Part shown: one piece after another, positions 12,101 through 20,534 of the stretch
Layout of the letters: each line of letters opens with the position of its first letter
How positions within the stretch are numbered: position 1 is the stretch's first letter
Source of the DNA: Bugula neritina
Lineage: Eukaryota > Bryozoa > Gymnolaemata > Cheilostomatida > Bugulidae
Reading direction: 5' to 3'
DNA: 64,000 bases
Assembly (NCBI GenBank): GCA_964035545.1
Contig: OZ037766.1
Coordinates: forward strand, 1,034,501-1,098,500
Program-made: the position numbers and the translations under genes
The notes under the pieces: model-generated
Database searches by the model: none
What the model saw: the letters and a program-made list of their open reading frames with translations, nothing else
Told to the model about the DNA's origin: nothing

Positions 12101-15100
12101 TTTATCGTGTTTTTACAGCGACGCCATATGCTCAGCAGAAGTTCCAGCTGAGTGTGCCGAATTCATCCCATATACAACTTATCCCAACAAGTTGTTTAAT
12201 CTAACCACAGAAGATGAATATGGGAACTTTTCAGCGTCTATAGAGATGATTCTGAGGAATAACTGTACAGATGTTGATGAGTACTGGGCAACATGGGGTG
12301 TATGCAACATGATGTTTCCACGCTGTCTTCTAGGATTTGAACTTCAGCTGTGCAGAAATACTTGTCTTGGTATGTGCTGGAATTGACTATTGTTTTTTCA
12401 TAGATAACTCGGCTCACTGGGCCAACGGATGGATTACATCGCCAATGTTCAAATGCAATGCGATGCATCGTCAGAGTTTACAATAGCTTCACCATGAAAC
12501 GCTGGCTTGTGGCCTTCTTTCAAAAGCAAACAGTGAATTTAATAACTTTTTGTATGTCAAATTTTCTAGAAAACATTGTAAAGGTTAACTTTTTTGAATG
12601 TTGTAGACGGTGTGAGATACTCGTGTCACGGCGAAGGTAGAGACTATCTGGAATCATTATGTATGAAGTTGCCCGAAAAAGAATGCCTACCCACAATTGA
12701 GTCACCCGTTCAGCCCTGTGGCGAGCATGAGTTTTCTTGTGGGGACGGTCAGTGCATTCCAGGTCTGGGGGTTTGCAACAATAAGTACGAGTGTCTCAGT
12801 GGAGCCGACGAAGAAGAATGGTACGTGATTTTTTATGATCGAGGTTGACAGGTAGACTGTGGAATTTGTGCAAATATTTTTTCATAATATGTCAGAAGTT
12901 CAAAACATAAGTTTTTTATTTGAGCAGGCAAATCTAAACATTGCGTTTTATTGTGTCTTTGCAGCGACGCCAAATGCTCAGCAGAAGTTCCAGCCGAGTG
13001 TGCCGAATTCATCCCATATACAACTTATCCCAACAAGTTGTTTAATCTAACCACAGAAGATGAATATGGGAACTTTTCAGCGTCTATAGAGATGATTCTG
13101 AGGAATAACTGTACAGATGTTGATGAGTACTGGGCAACATGGGGTGTATGCAACATGATGTTTCCACGCTGTCTTCTAGGATTTGAACTTCAGCTGTGCA
13201 GAAATACTTGTCTTGGTATGTGCTGGAATTGACTATTGTTTTTTCATAGATAACTCGGCTCACTGGGCCAACGGATGGATTACATCGCCAATGTTCAAAT
13301 GCAATGCGATGCATCGTCAGAGTTTACAATAGCTTCACCATGAAACGCTTGCTTGTGGCCTTCTTTCAAAAGCAAACAGTCAGTTTAATAAATTTTTTTA
13401 TAACAAATTTTCTAGAAAACATTGTTGAGGTTAGGTTTTTTGAATGTTGTAGACGGTGTGAGATACTCATGTCACGGCGAAGGTAGAGACTATCTGGAAT
13501 CATTATGTATGAAGTTGCCCGAAGAAGAATGCCTACTCGCAATTGAGTCACCCGTTAAGCCCTGTGGCGAGCATGAGTTTTCTTGTGGCGATGGGCAGTG
13601 CATTCCTGACATCAAGCTGTGTGATGGCACATTTGATTGTTGTGATTTCTCCGATGAGTCTCAATGGTACCTAATATGTATTTCTTCTCCAGCTCCCAAC
13701 ATTTCTGTTTATATGTCATGAATTGTGGTGCTGTTTTTTTCCTTGGTTCTAATCTCAGCAATTTGATCATACAGTCCTTTTTCATATCAATATTTTTTTT
13801 GTGCCATTTCAAACATCTATCGGCTGTCTGCTTTTCCATCTCAACTTGCATATATGCAAGTGCCAACAGCCTGCCACATTTTTCCCGCATTCTCTCTGGC
13901 CTTGTCTTGCTGTTCATTCAACCTGTTCTTCTTGATGTTCGATATTATATGTTATATAATTCTTTTTTCAGCCCAACCCTCTGTTCCGAGAATGTCTTGC
14001 AAGAATGCAGTCCGTTTGTTTCCTACACTACCCACCCTAACACAATGTTTGGTCTGAATTCAACAGAAGATTATGAGACTTTTGCAGCATCAATCAAAAC
14101 CATCCTTCAGAACAATTGCTCTGGATTTGATTTTTCCCATAGTACACGGGGTGTTTGCCTCATGATGTATCCACTCTGTCTTCTTGGTTATGAGCTTCCC
14201 TTGTGCAGACACGTATGTTTAGGTAGGTATTACAAACAAAGATACATCACAGCTGTTCAAACAGGTCTATTCTCATCAGTCACACTTGTCAAAAATGGGA
14301 AGCCTTTCATCTTGGTTCAGACATGTGTTGTTGCACATTTATATAGTGCGATTACTCTCTGCAGAACTCAATCATTTATCTCTTTTGTCTGAATTCCTTA
14401 GACAATCTATTCCAGCTATGTTTTATGAATGCCTATAGATGGTGTTCGAGGTATCTGTCATGGCGAAGGTAAAGACTATCTAGAGTCATTGTGTATGAAA
14501 TTGCCTGAAGAGGACTGTTTACCTGAAATTGAGTCACCTGATCATTACTGTGGAGAGCATGAATTCTCTTGTGGTGATGGCCAGTGTGCCGAGACTCTTG
14601 CCGTTTGTGATTACAAGTTTGACTGTCTCAATGGCCAGGATGAGGTGAACTGGTAAGTCATTTATTAATTTATCTCACTCACAGCTTTGTATAGTGGTTA
14701 ACCCAGCAGTTGCCTTTGGCCTTTTTTATTGCATAGCTACTAAAGTTTCCAGCTGTTCAGTTTACTAATTGCATTTCTATCACCTTGATATTATTTCAGT
14801 TCATATTCTAGTTGTCAGCAATTTGCTAGTAATTCTACTCAGCAATACTTCAATTTTGGCTTTCAAAGATACTGTTATGTTCTTTCTTTGAAATTAATTG
14901 TTTTCAGTAGTTAGTTGTTGGTTTCACTTAGTTTGGAAAAATAATGAGAGTAGAGATTATAGCCAAATTACTAGATATGTGCAGAGGTGAACTGCGCAAT
15001 GTTGCAGTCCTCACACCTGGAAGTGTATTAAATCTATTTTCACTTAAACAATGACTTATATTGATACTATCCTCTCAAGTATACTTTATGTCTACAGATC

Positions 15101-18100
15101 AAAATTTTATGTCTGTTGTGACAGTACCTATTTTCATATTCGGTATCATAAATGTTCATTCTGACTTAGTAATCCTGCCCTACTACCATGCATGGCAAAT
15201 TTGTTGTTTAAAGCATATAATTTTTTGAGTCAGCCCCTACTTTAAATTTCAATCATGCTAATAATTTTACTCCTACTTACAGCTTGGAAGTGTGCAATAA
15301 CAACATTCCATTCGAGTGCAGCGACGTTATACCATATTCCTCTCAAGCCAACCAGCTTTTCAACTTGAACAATTCCATGCAATATGCAAATTTCTCCAGC
15401 TCTATACAAGTGGCATTCTCCAACTGCTCCGTTGATCCCTATCTCTTGCGATGGGGTGTTTGCAATATTTTGTATCCGAGATGTCTACTTGATTTCGAAT
15501 TATACCTGTGCAGATCCACGTGTTTAGGTAAGTGGTATTCTGAATAAAATCAATAGTTTTTCAACATTATGGTGACTATATTGACACTTATATCTGTGAG
15601 AAGAAAGCTACACATATCCATTTAGTTTTATGATCTGCAGAAAATCTAGTTTTTATGGTGTATGTAACTAGTTGTACATGTAGATGCATGGTTCACTACC
15701 ATATTATATGTGCAAAATTATTCATTCTTATTTTGGTAATCTGTGTAGTCGGTGCTTTCAAAATCAAGCTCCTGATCATTGTTCTGTTTCTAATGCTTCT
15801 AATGCAGTATTATCAGACGCTGGAGTATAAATATTTTCAATGGTTTTTAGCTGCAGTGGTTCATCGCTTTCATATGCTTTGAAGAACAGTTTAATACCAG
15901 TAATAATTACTTTAGAGCATTATTAGCAACTAATAATGTTATCAGTTTTTTTACCAATAGCATAAAAACGGTTTCAACATACCATTCTTATTATAACTGT
16001 ACATTTAAGTTATCATTAACTGATATTTTAGTCATTATTCCCCCCCCCCCCCCCCAAAGACAATCATTATCACTCCATGATGATCTCTGTAATAGAGGTC
16101 AAAGATCTATTTTTTCATGATATTCTATTTACAATTGGTATAAACAATTTATTTAAAATAAGCTTTATGATGCTTCTATTATTAGTTTTTATACCAAAAA
16201 GTATCCCCTAATTTCTACTAATACTTTCTTTTATTACTTTTCTACTGGTGATACTTCATGAAGCAGTACTGTAAAAGTAAAGCATATTGCATCCAGCATC
16301 TTCTTCATGTTGAAACATCTGAGGCTCGCAGCTGTTCAAATCTCAACCAGTAAAACAACTTGCTGCTCCTACAGTTTTTTTTGTGAAATTATCAAAATTT
16401 ATGCTAACTCTGAAGTGATGCCATTTTTAACTTTTCAAATATCTTTTTGACATTTTATTTTTATCTTGTAAAATATAATGCATGGGTGTCCAAATTGTTA
16501 TACTATTGAAATGTAGTAGATCTCACTTTTTAGTGATACCAAAAGTGTTGACTGTTGAAGGCTTTTAGTCAATTACACTTGCATTTCAACTAAACAAAGA
16601 TTCTGATTTAAAGTGCATATGTATGTATGTGAATCAACATCTTTGTTATTTTAAAGGCAGGTTTAAGTGATTATACTTGAGGGGGCTAGTTTAATTATAA
16701 ACACACCCATTTTGGTCTACTAGGCTATTCACTTCAAATAAGTTGGATTTAGAAGTAATATCATTGATATATTCATTACTGCAGGGATCATGTTAGATAT
16801 GTAATTACCAATAGATTCCATGTGTTGAAATGAGAACTTTTGCCTGTAATTAATTATACTTTTTAGAGACTTATATACTATTCAATATTTTGACAAAAAT
16901 TTAAATTTGAAGGAATCAATTCTTTATTTAGTATTAAAATTGATGTGGCTTATATTTTTTCTTGATTTTGATATCACTGTTGGTAGCAAATAAGTTCAAT
17001 GACACTTTTGATTTGATGATTTAAATAGTCTTTATGGTTGAACCTAATTAAAATTTAAATGAATCTTTATGATTTTTTGCAAAATTTCTTTCAAGTATTA
17101 TTATTAGTTTAAATTGTAATATAAATACAATGCTAGTAGAGGTCTTTTCTATAATCACATTCCTATTGACACTTTTCATACTAATCGTAATACCAATAAT
17201 ATTCAAAGCTATTTAAAAAATGAATAAAACTTGGGAAAATATGATTTAAAATAATATTATTAAGCATTAATGCTTCTGCTTAATCTGGTTATCAGTTTAA
17301 TTAGAATATTTTTGTAAGAATAACTATTATATTTTAATTGACATTAGATGCTTCGTTCTTACTATAAATTATAATAATAGTAAGACTATATCCCTATACT
17401 TGCTGTTATAGTGGTAATTATATAGAAGTAAACACCTAATTTGCTCACTAAAACTGTTTGAATATAATACTAAAGCAAACCAAAACCATTTGATATAACC
17501 AGTCTCTGACGATCACACAGATACTATTGCACTATGACTATGCCGTAAAACTAAATCACAATCGAATAATGTAATTGTAAAATAAATACAAATTGATGGG
17601 TAACAATTATAACATATTTGTTTTTTTTTATAATGATAACACAAGCCATATATCATTACAATTTAAATTCGTAAGTGTTAGTATATCTGTAAGTGTTAGT
17701 ATATCTGTAAGTGTTAGTATATCTGTAAGTGTAAGGATAATATTGAATAATAATGGTATAATTATTTATTTATTACATTCACGATATTGCTATTAGTATA
17801 AGTATTAGTACAATTAGTAATTAGTTACACTTAATCTTATTCAATGCAATAATTATCTGATTAATTCATTGCTGGTAGTAACTAGTAATACTTACCATAT
17901 ACTAGCAGTAAATGTAATACTAATAGTAATACTATAGTAGTACCATTAGTTAGTTACTATCATTATTACTAATAATTATGATAGATTATAATGTCAATAT
18001 TATTAGTATTTAATATTAATACTAATAGTAATACTAATACTAATAGTAATACTTATACTAATGACCTTACAGTTACTATAACTATTAATATTTATATTAG

Positions 18101-18822
18101 TAACACTAATACTTATAATACTAATACTAATACTAATGAACGTGACTTAGAGAAACAGAGAAATAGTAATAGTAATAACTTGTGGTTTGTTAGTTGCTTA
18201 TAATTTAAATTATATCTCTTAGTAAATTACTATTAGACTTAATATTTATAACTATAAGTATAAGCTTCCAGTTGCAATAGGAATATTTACTAAGCCCTGA
18301 AGTTGTTGTTGTATGAACATAGTTATTTATATTATTTAGCAATTGTAACTGCATAATCGTAACACATTTATGCATAGTTTTTAATATTTTGTGAAAGAAT
18401 AAAATACCTTTAATTATAGTAATGGTAAGAGCAGTAATTCACCAATGACTATCTCAACGAGCAGTTCAGTCTTCTGTGGCAAGTGATCATGTGATCAATA
18501 TAGTCTATATTGCTACTTCTTATTATTTCGTATAATCTCATGACAAAGTTGATAGTCTATTAGTTTCCAACCACAAATATTTTTAAGATTCGGAGTTGTT
18601 TCTCCTAAAGAAAGTAATTCCTGAACTGGCAACTTCTTCCAATCACTTATTTTAAAGTTACATACTCTAACACATTATCCGTAATCAATTTATTTTTTAG
18701 ACTTTGTGAACGTGAGTTGCAATGGCACATCAACTGGATATCTCCAAGACATATGCATGCAGTTGCCTGACAAAGATTGTATATCAGAGCCTATTGAATA
18801 TGATTACTTTCTCATTCCCTAA
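1..18822 (+). CDS. Frizzled-CRD / LDLa tandem-repeat extracellular protein gene (3' part, 18 CRDs in window)
   Basis: One multi-exon gene whose 5' end lies left of the window. Exons alternate between a 251-nt type (CRD cysteines 1-7; enters in phase 2, leaves in phase 1) and a 214-nt type (CRD cysteines 8-10 plus a six-cysteine LDLa; phase 1 to phase 2). The last LDLa cysteine is split across the junction to the next CRD exon. Each spliced unit is 465 nt (155 codons). The CRD has exactly ten cysteines in the Frizzled CRD order, including the GVCNMMFPRC segment. Sixteen near-identical units are followed by two diverged ones and a terminal exon with TAA at 18820-18822. No membrane segment is visible in the window, so the product may be secreted or anchored by an upstream part. 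CRDs of this fold bind lipid-modified ligands such as Wnt, and LDLa modules bind calcium and protein partners; any such role here is inference. I do not recognise a specific named orthologue. Confidence 0.9.
275..976 (+). CDS. CRD-LDLa unit 1 (exons 275-525, 763-976)
   Basis: The CRD exon follows a TTTGCAG acceptor and ends CTTG|GTATGT. Unit-specific residues are PAKC in place of PAEC and YTSYP in place of YTTYP. The LDLa reads CGGGQC. Sequons N-L-T, N-F-S and N-C-T are present. Unit 9 shares all of the unusual residues. Confidence 0.9.
1122..1823 (+). CDS. CRD-LDLa unit 2 (exons 1122-1372, 1610-1823)
   Basis: Both exons are open. The acceptor before the CRD exon is CTCTACAG, not the commoner TTTGCAG, and the upstream intron has a distinct version (GGAAATC, TTTCAG) shared only with units 8 and 15. 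The LDLa reads CGDGQC. Confidence 0.9.
1968..2669 (+). CDS. CRD-LDLa unit 3 (exons 1968-2218, 2456-2669)
   Basis: This is a consensus unit. The CRD reads PAEC, YTTYP, YGNF, CTDVD, and the LDLa reads CGDGQC. Splice sites and phases match the other units. Confidence 0.9.
2814..3515 (+). CDS. CRD-LDLa unit 4 (exons 2814-3064, 3302-3515)
   Basis: The CRD carries YGKF, which destroys the N-F-S sequon, and CTGVD in place of CTDVD. The LDLa reads CGDGQC. It shares these changes, plus intron variants, with the adjacent unit 5, which points to a recent single-unit duplication. Confidence 0.9.
3660..4361 (+). CDS. CRD-LDLa unit 5 (exons 3660-3910, 4148-4361)
   Basis: Almost identical to unit 4: same YGKF and CTGVD changes and the same intron mark (CGCTGACTTG). 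It differs by a silent AAG lysine codon near the first CRD cysteine. The LDLa reads CGDGQC. Confidence 0.9.
4506..5207 (+). CDS. CRD-LDLa unit 6 (exons 4506-4756, 4994-5207)
   Basis: The CRD has CTGVD with the YGNF sequon intact. The second exon has VSYSC (others mostly VRYSC), CGGGQC, and GADEKE in place of GADEEE just before the last LDLa cysteine. Closest to unit 14. Confidence 0.9.
5351..6051 (+). CDS. CRD-LDLa unit 7 (exons 5351-5601, 5838-6051)
   Basis: The residue before CRD cysteine 1 is Ile (DAIC) where most units have Lys (DAKC); only unit 15 shares this. The second exon has VSYSC, AMES in place of AIES, and CGGGQC; unit 11 shares that combination. Confidence 0.9.
6197..6898 (+). 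CDS. CRD-LDLa unit 8 (exons 6197-6447, 6685-6898)
   Basis: Consensus protein with CGDGQC. Its upstream intron and CTCTACAG acceptor are the unit 2 version, and its intron carries the same GGGCCAAAGG mark as units 2 and 13. Confidence 0.9.
7043..7744 (+). CDS. CRD-LDLa unit 9 (exons 7043-7293, 7531-7744)
   Basis: Carries PAKC, YTSYP, the CTACTAGG nucleotide variant and CGGGQC, all as in unit 1, eight units away. I see no difference from unit 1 across either exon. Confidence 0.9.
7889..8590 (+). CDS. CRD-LDLa unit 10 (exons 7889-8139, 8377-8590)
   Basis: Consensus CRD. The LDLa starts CGDHEF, unique here (others CGEHEF), followed by CGDGQC. Splice sites are normal. Confidence 0.9.
8735..9435 (+). 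CDS. CRD-LDLa unit 11 (exons 8735-8985, 9222-9435)
   Basis: Consensus CRD exon. The second exon carries VSYSC, AMES, CGGGQC and the silent marks AAATACGAGTGTCTTAG, as in unit 7. Confidence 0.9.
9580..10281 (+). CDS. CRD-LDLa unit 12 (exons 9580-9830, 10068-10281)
   Basis: Consensus protein with CGDGQC. The preceding intron has two private T-to-A changes close to the acceptor. Its internal intron matches units 3-5 (GTGGATTTAATAAA). Confidence 0.9.
10426..11127 (+). CDS. CRD-LDLa unit 13 (exons 10426-10676, 10914-11127)
   Basis: Consensus CRD. The LDLa reads CGGGQC. The internal intron matches units 2 and 8, while the upstream intron matches unit 3, so the unit is a mosaic. Confidence 0.9.
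11272..11973 (+). CDS. CRD-LDLa unit 14 (exons 11272-11522, 11760-11973)
   Basis: The CRD has CTGVD. The second exon has VSYSC and CGGGQC. The internal intron shares the GACAAATCGG and GAAGCTAGC marks with unit 6, eight units away. Confidence 0.9.
12119..12820 (+). CDS. CRD-LDLa unit 15 (exons 12119-12369, 12607-12820)
   Basis: The CRD has DAIC before cysteine 1, as in unit 7. The second exon has PEKECLPTIES, with two private substitutions, then CGDGQC. The upstream intron is the unit 2/8 version. Confidence 0.9.
12965..13666 (+). CDS. CRD-LDLa unit 16, boundary hybrid (exons 12965-13215, 13453-13666)
   Basis: The CRD exon and the first two thirds of the second exon are array-like, with private changes CLLAIES and PVKPC. 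From about 13600 the LDLa switches to a different sequence: CIPDIKLCDGTFDC, then CDFSDESQ, ending at a GT donor at 13667. The end of this LDLa has the canonical acidic calcium-site pattern (D-x-S-D-E) that array units lack. The unit is the junction between homogenised array and diverged 3' units. Confidence 0.9.
13972..14652 (+). CDS. CRD-LDLa unit 17, diverged (exons 13972-14222, 14439-14652)
   Basis: Exon lengths (251 and 214 nt) and phases equal those of the array units, but the sequence is diverged: the CRD carries CSENVLQEC and GVCLMMYPLC, and the tail carries GICHGEGKDYLESLC. All ten CRD and six LDLa cysteines align, the final one being completed by the next exon. The LDLa ends CDYKFDCLNGQDEVN, closer to canonical than the array version. 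Confidence 0.9.
15283..15527 (+). CDS. CRD unit 18, first exon
   Basis: The exon is 245 nt, two codons shorter than the others, with the same phases (2 in, 1 out). It carries cysteines 1-7 of the last CRD (EVCNNN..., GVCNILYPRC, CRSTCL). The acceptor is CTTACAG and the donor TTTAG|GTAAGT. Confidence 0.9.
17671..17733 (+). repeat. 18-bp minisatellite, about 3.5 copies
   Basis: The unit GTAAGTGTTAGTATATCT is repeated perfectly at 17671, 17689 and 17707, followed by a partial copy. Each copy contains a donor-like GTAAGT, but no exon lies upstream. Confidence 0.9.
17890..18140. repeat. Degenerate (TAATAC/TAGTAA)n tract
   Basis: Repeated ACTAAT, AGTAAT and ATACTA triplet-like units over about 250 bp give a short low-complexity ORF of Asn/Thr that is not a gene. 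Confidence 0.7.
18701..18822 (+). CDS. Terminal exon: end of last CRD and stop codon
   Basis: Starts after a TTTTTTAG acceptor in phase 1, matching the donor at 15528. It encodes NVSCNGTSTGYLQDIC, CMQLPDKDC and a short tail ending FLIP before TAA at 18820-18822. It supplies CRD cysteines 8-10 and no LDLa, so the protein ends shortly after the last CRD. The 3.2-kb intron before it is far longer than the others in the gene. Confidence 0.85.
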
Positions 18823-19264
18823 CTTTTCTTAAGCAATCTATTTTAATTTATATTATATTTTGTTTTTATACTTGTGTTCTTTTTTATTATCAAGTACTTT
18901 AATAAGGTTCTATAAAATTTCAAAGAAATTTTTAATTGTTATTTATTTTAGGATTGCCTTCCTAATTTGATTATTTAAGACCTATTTGATTCATTTAAAA
19001 ATTACAATCTTTTGCAGTTTTCAAATATTTTTTCATCATAAAAATACAAATAGTTATCTTATTATAAAATGATTCCTTACAGGTTTTATATAGAATGATA
19101 AATAAGATTGTATAACCATATTTCTAGCAGCTAATAAATTTATGGCTTATTAACTCTCCACATACAGAGTCCATAGCTTGTCTACTAGTTTAGTAGAAAA
19201 CTAATGCAAGTTTATAGTCGTGAGAGACTTCTGATAGAAAGGGTTTTATAGATCGGACTATAAA

Positions 19265-19415
19265 GGACTTAAATTCATAAGTAGCACAGAAGCAATTATG
19301 ACTGGATGCTCTTCCCAACACCATCAATGGCCTTTACTGGGGAACGGGCCCTGACTTCATGTTTTCTAAGCCAGAGTGCTCTAACCCCTAGAGCAGGCTC
19401 AGCTGTTCTCTTCAA
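19265..19415 (-). mobile_element. Probable tRNA-derived SINE with Meta-domain-like body
   Basis: Read on the minus strand, it begins with a tRNA-like head: GAGCCTGCTCTAGGGGTTAG with AGAGCACTCTGGCTTAG resembles a D arm with A box, and AGGGCCCGTTCCCC resembles a T arm with B box. This is followed by TGTTGGGAAGAGCATCCAGT, which resembles the GGAAGGGCATCC core of metazoan Meta-SINEs. The stretch is clearly more GC-rich than its surroundings. Boundaries are approximate and no target duplication was identified. Confidence 0.5.
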
Positions 19416-19996
19416 TAATACTTAGTAGCCTCTTTCTCTTTTGTCAGCCAGAGAGCACAACTCTGAACTACATCAATTTAGCCTCGAAGATATAACTTAT
19501 AATGAGGGTGTGGTTAATGCCTTTTGTATGTGTTTAATTTTGATAAAAATTTGTAGAAAGAGTAAATCGAAAGAGATTATATAAAAAGAGTGTAGAGAGG
19601 GTAGAAACTGAGTGCGATAATGGGGTTGAAGCTCCTATAGGCAGCCAAGAGAGAACACTGATACACTAACTCCAGGCTGTACAGGATACAGTAGATAATA
19701 AACTTGATAAGTCGATACCAATTTACCTAGTGATCACTGGTAGGCATACGTGTGCATAATAGACAATAAATTGACACAGCTGTAACTTCAATATTTTTTC
19801 TTGTTTTTATAAAGTTAAAAGCGGTGGGTTTGAAGATTTGCTCATAACTTGGAATATATATTTGATACTTGAATAATAATATTTTCTAGCAGCTACATAA
19901 TAAAAAAACATATTACTTTTTTAAAAATACATCCACATATATAAAAGAAATGTATTTTTAATAGTGGATAATTTTATTAGGAAAAAATAATTGAGC

Positions 19997-20074
19997 AACA
20001 TTGTAAATTATTACTTTATTTATTTAAAAACAGGTTACCTTGTTTTTAAATAAATAAAGTAATAATACAATGTT
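19997..20074. repeat. 78-bp near-perfect palindrome (hairpin)
   Basis: The left arm from AACATTGTAA through ATTATTACTTTATTTA to AAAAACA is matched by the reverse complement on the right around an 8-bp GGTTACCT centre. It lies about 100 bp beyond the stop codon of the minus-strand PARP gene and could be a tiny foldback element or a 3' UTR hairpin. Confidence 0.85.
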
Positions 20075-20178
20075 CTTTGTTTGTTTATAATAAGAAATAT
20101 GGAAGAAGTAAGTTTAAAAATACATATCATAATTCAGGTGTAAAGAAATTCTGGTTGATAGTTGTTTGAAAATGTTCC

Positions 20179-20534
20179 TCATTTCTTCTGAAGTGTCAGA
20201 AACCTATTTGCAATGCACAGGCTAAGTTGGAGTTGAGGGGGGGGGCTAACAAACTTGTATTTGATGATGTACTCTGGCCAAACTGAGGAGTCATTAAAAA
20301 CTCCATACATTGTAGGATCGTTGACATCATCCACCACAGAATCATAGTGAATGTGTTCAGATTCTGATTTATAAGGAGCCTGTTTGAGACCTGTATGACC
20401 TTGACAGTAATCTCCTGTGATAACTCTAGCCATAATCATATACTTCTCTCCATCCGGTCCCACTTCTCTGTTCCAGTTATTAGAATATTCAGATGTTGTA
20501 GCAAAGTAGCAGCAAGCTCCGAGCAAGTTTCCAC
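20179..20534 (-). CDS. PARP catalytic domain, C-terminal half (minus copy)
   Basis: Acceptor AATCTTAG, stop at 20179-20181. Encodes GNLLGACCYFATTSEYS (second residue of the H-Y-E triad is the Tyr), [36 protein letters not shown] and VWPEYIIKYK. The position aligned to the catalytic Glu of PARP1 is Met, which argues against polymer synthesis. A run of 9 G on the plus strand near 20236 encodes Pro residues in the tail. The partner half carrying the histidine was not found. Confidence 0.8.

Larger units (their letters stand above)
1..13666 (+). repeat. Tandem array of about 846-bp exon-intron units
   Basis: CRD exon starts fall at 275, 1122, 1968, 2814, 3660, 4506, 5351, 6197, 7043, 7889, 8735, 9580, 10426, 11272, 12119 and 12965, spacings of 845-847 bp. 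Introns (about 237 and 145 bp) are as similar between units as exons, so the whole genomic unit is being duplicated or homogenised, not only the coding part. Confidence 0.95.
15528..18700 (+). other. Long last intron of the CRD/LDLa gene
   Basis: AT-rich with no coding signal that I can see on either strand. It contains a run of 16 C at 16040-16055, an 18-bp minisatellite near 17671, and a TAATAC/TAGTAA-rich stretch from about 17890 to 18140. Confidence 0.75.
18823..20178. other. Intergenic region between the CRD/LDLa gene and the minus-strand PARP gene
   Basis: The two genes converge here (plus-strand end at 18822, minus-strand stop at 20179). No coding signal is seen. The region holds a probable SINE (about 19265-19415) and a 78-bp palindrome (19997-20074). 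Confidence 0.7.

Noticed and set aside
394-13314. Repeated 61- and 76-codon minus-strand frames across the array
   Set aside because: They are antisense shadows of the CRD and LDLa exons and recur only because the sequence repeats.
1-13666. CRISPR-like interpretation of regular repeats
   Set aside because: Units are 846 bp, contain exons and introns, and have no short repeat/spacer structure; the DNA is eukaryotic.
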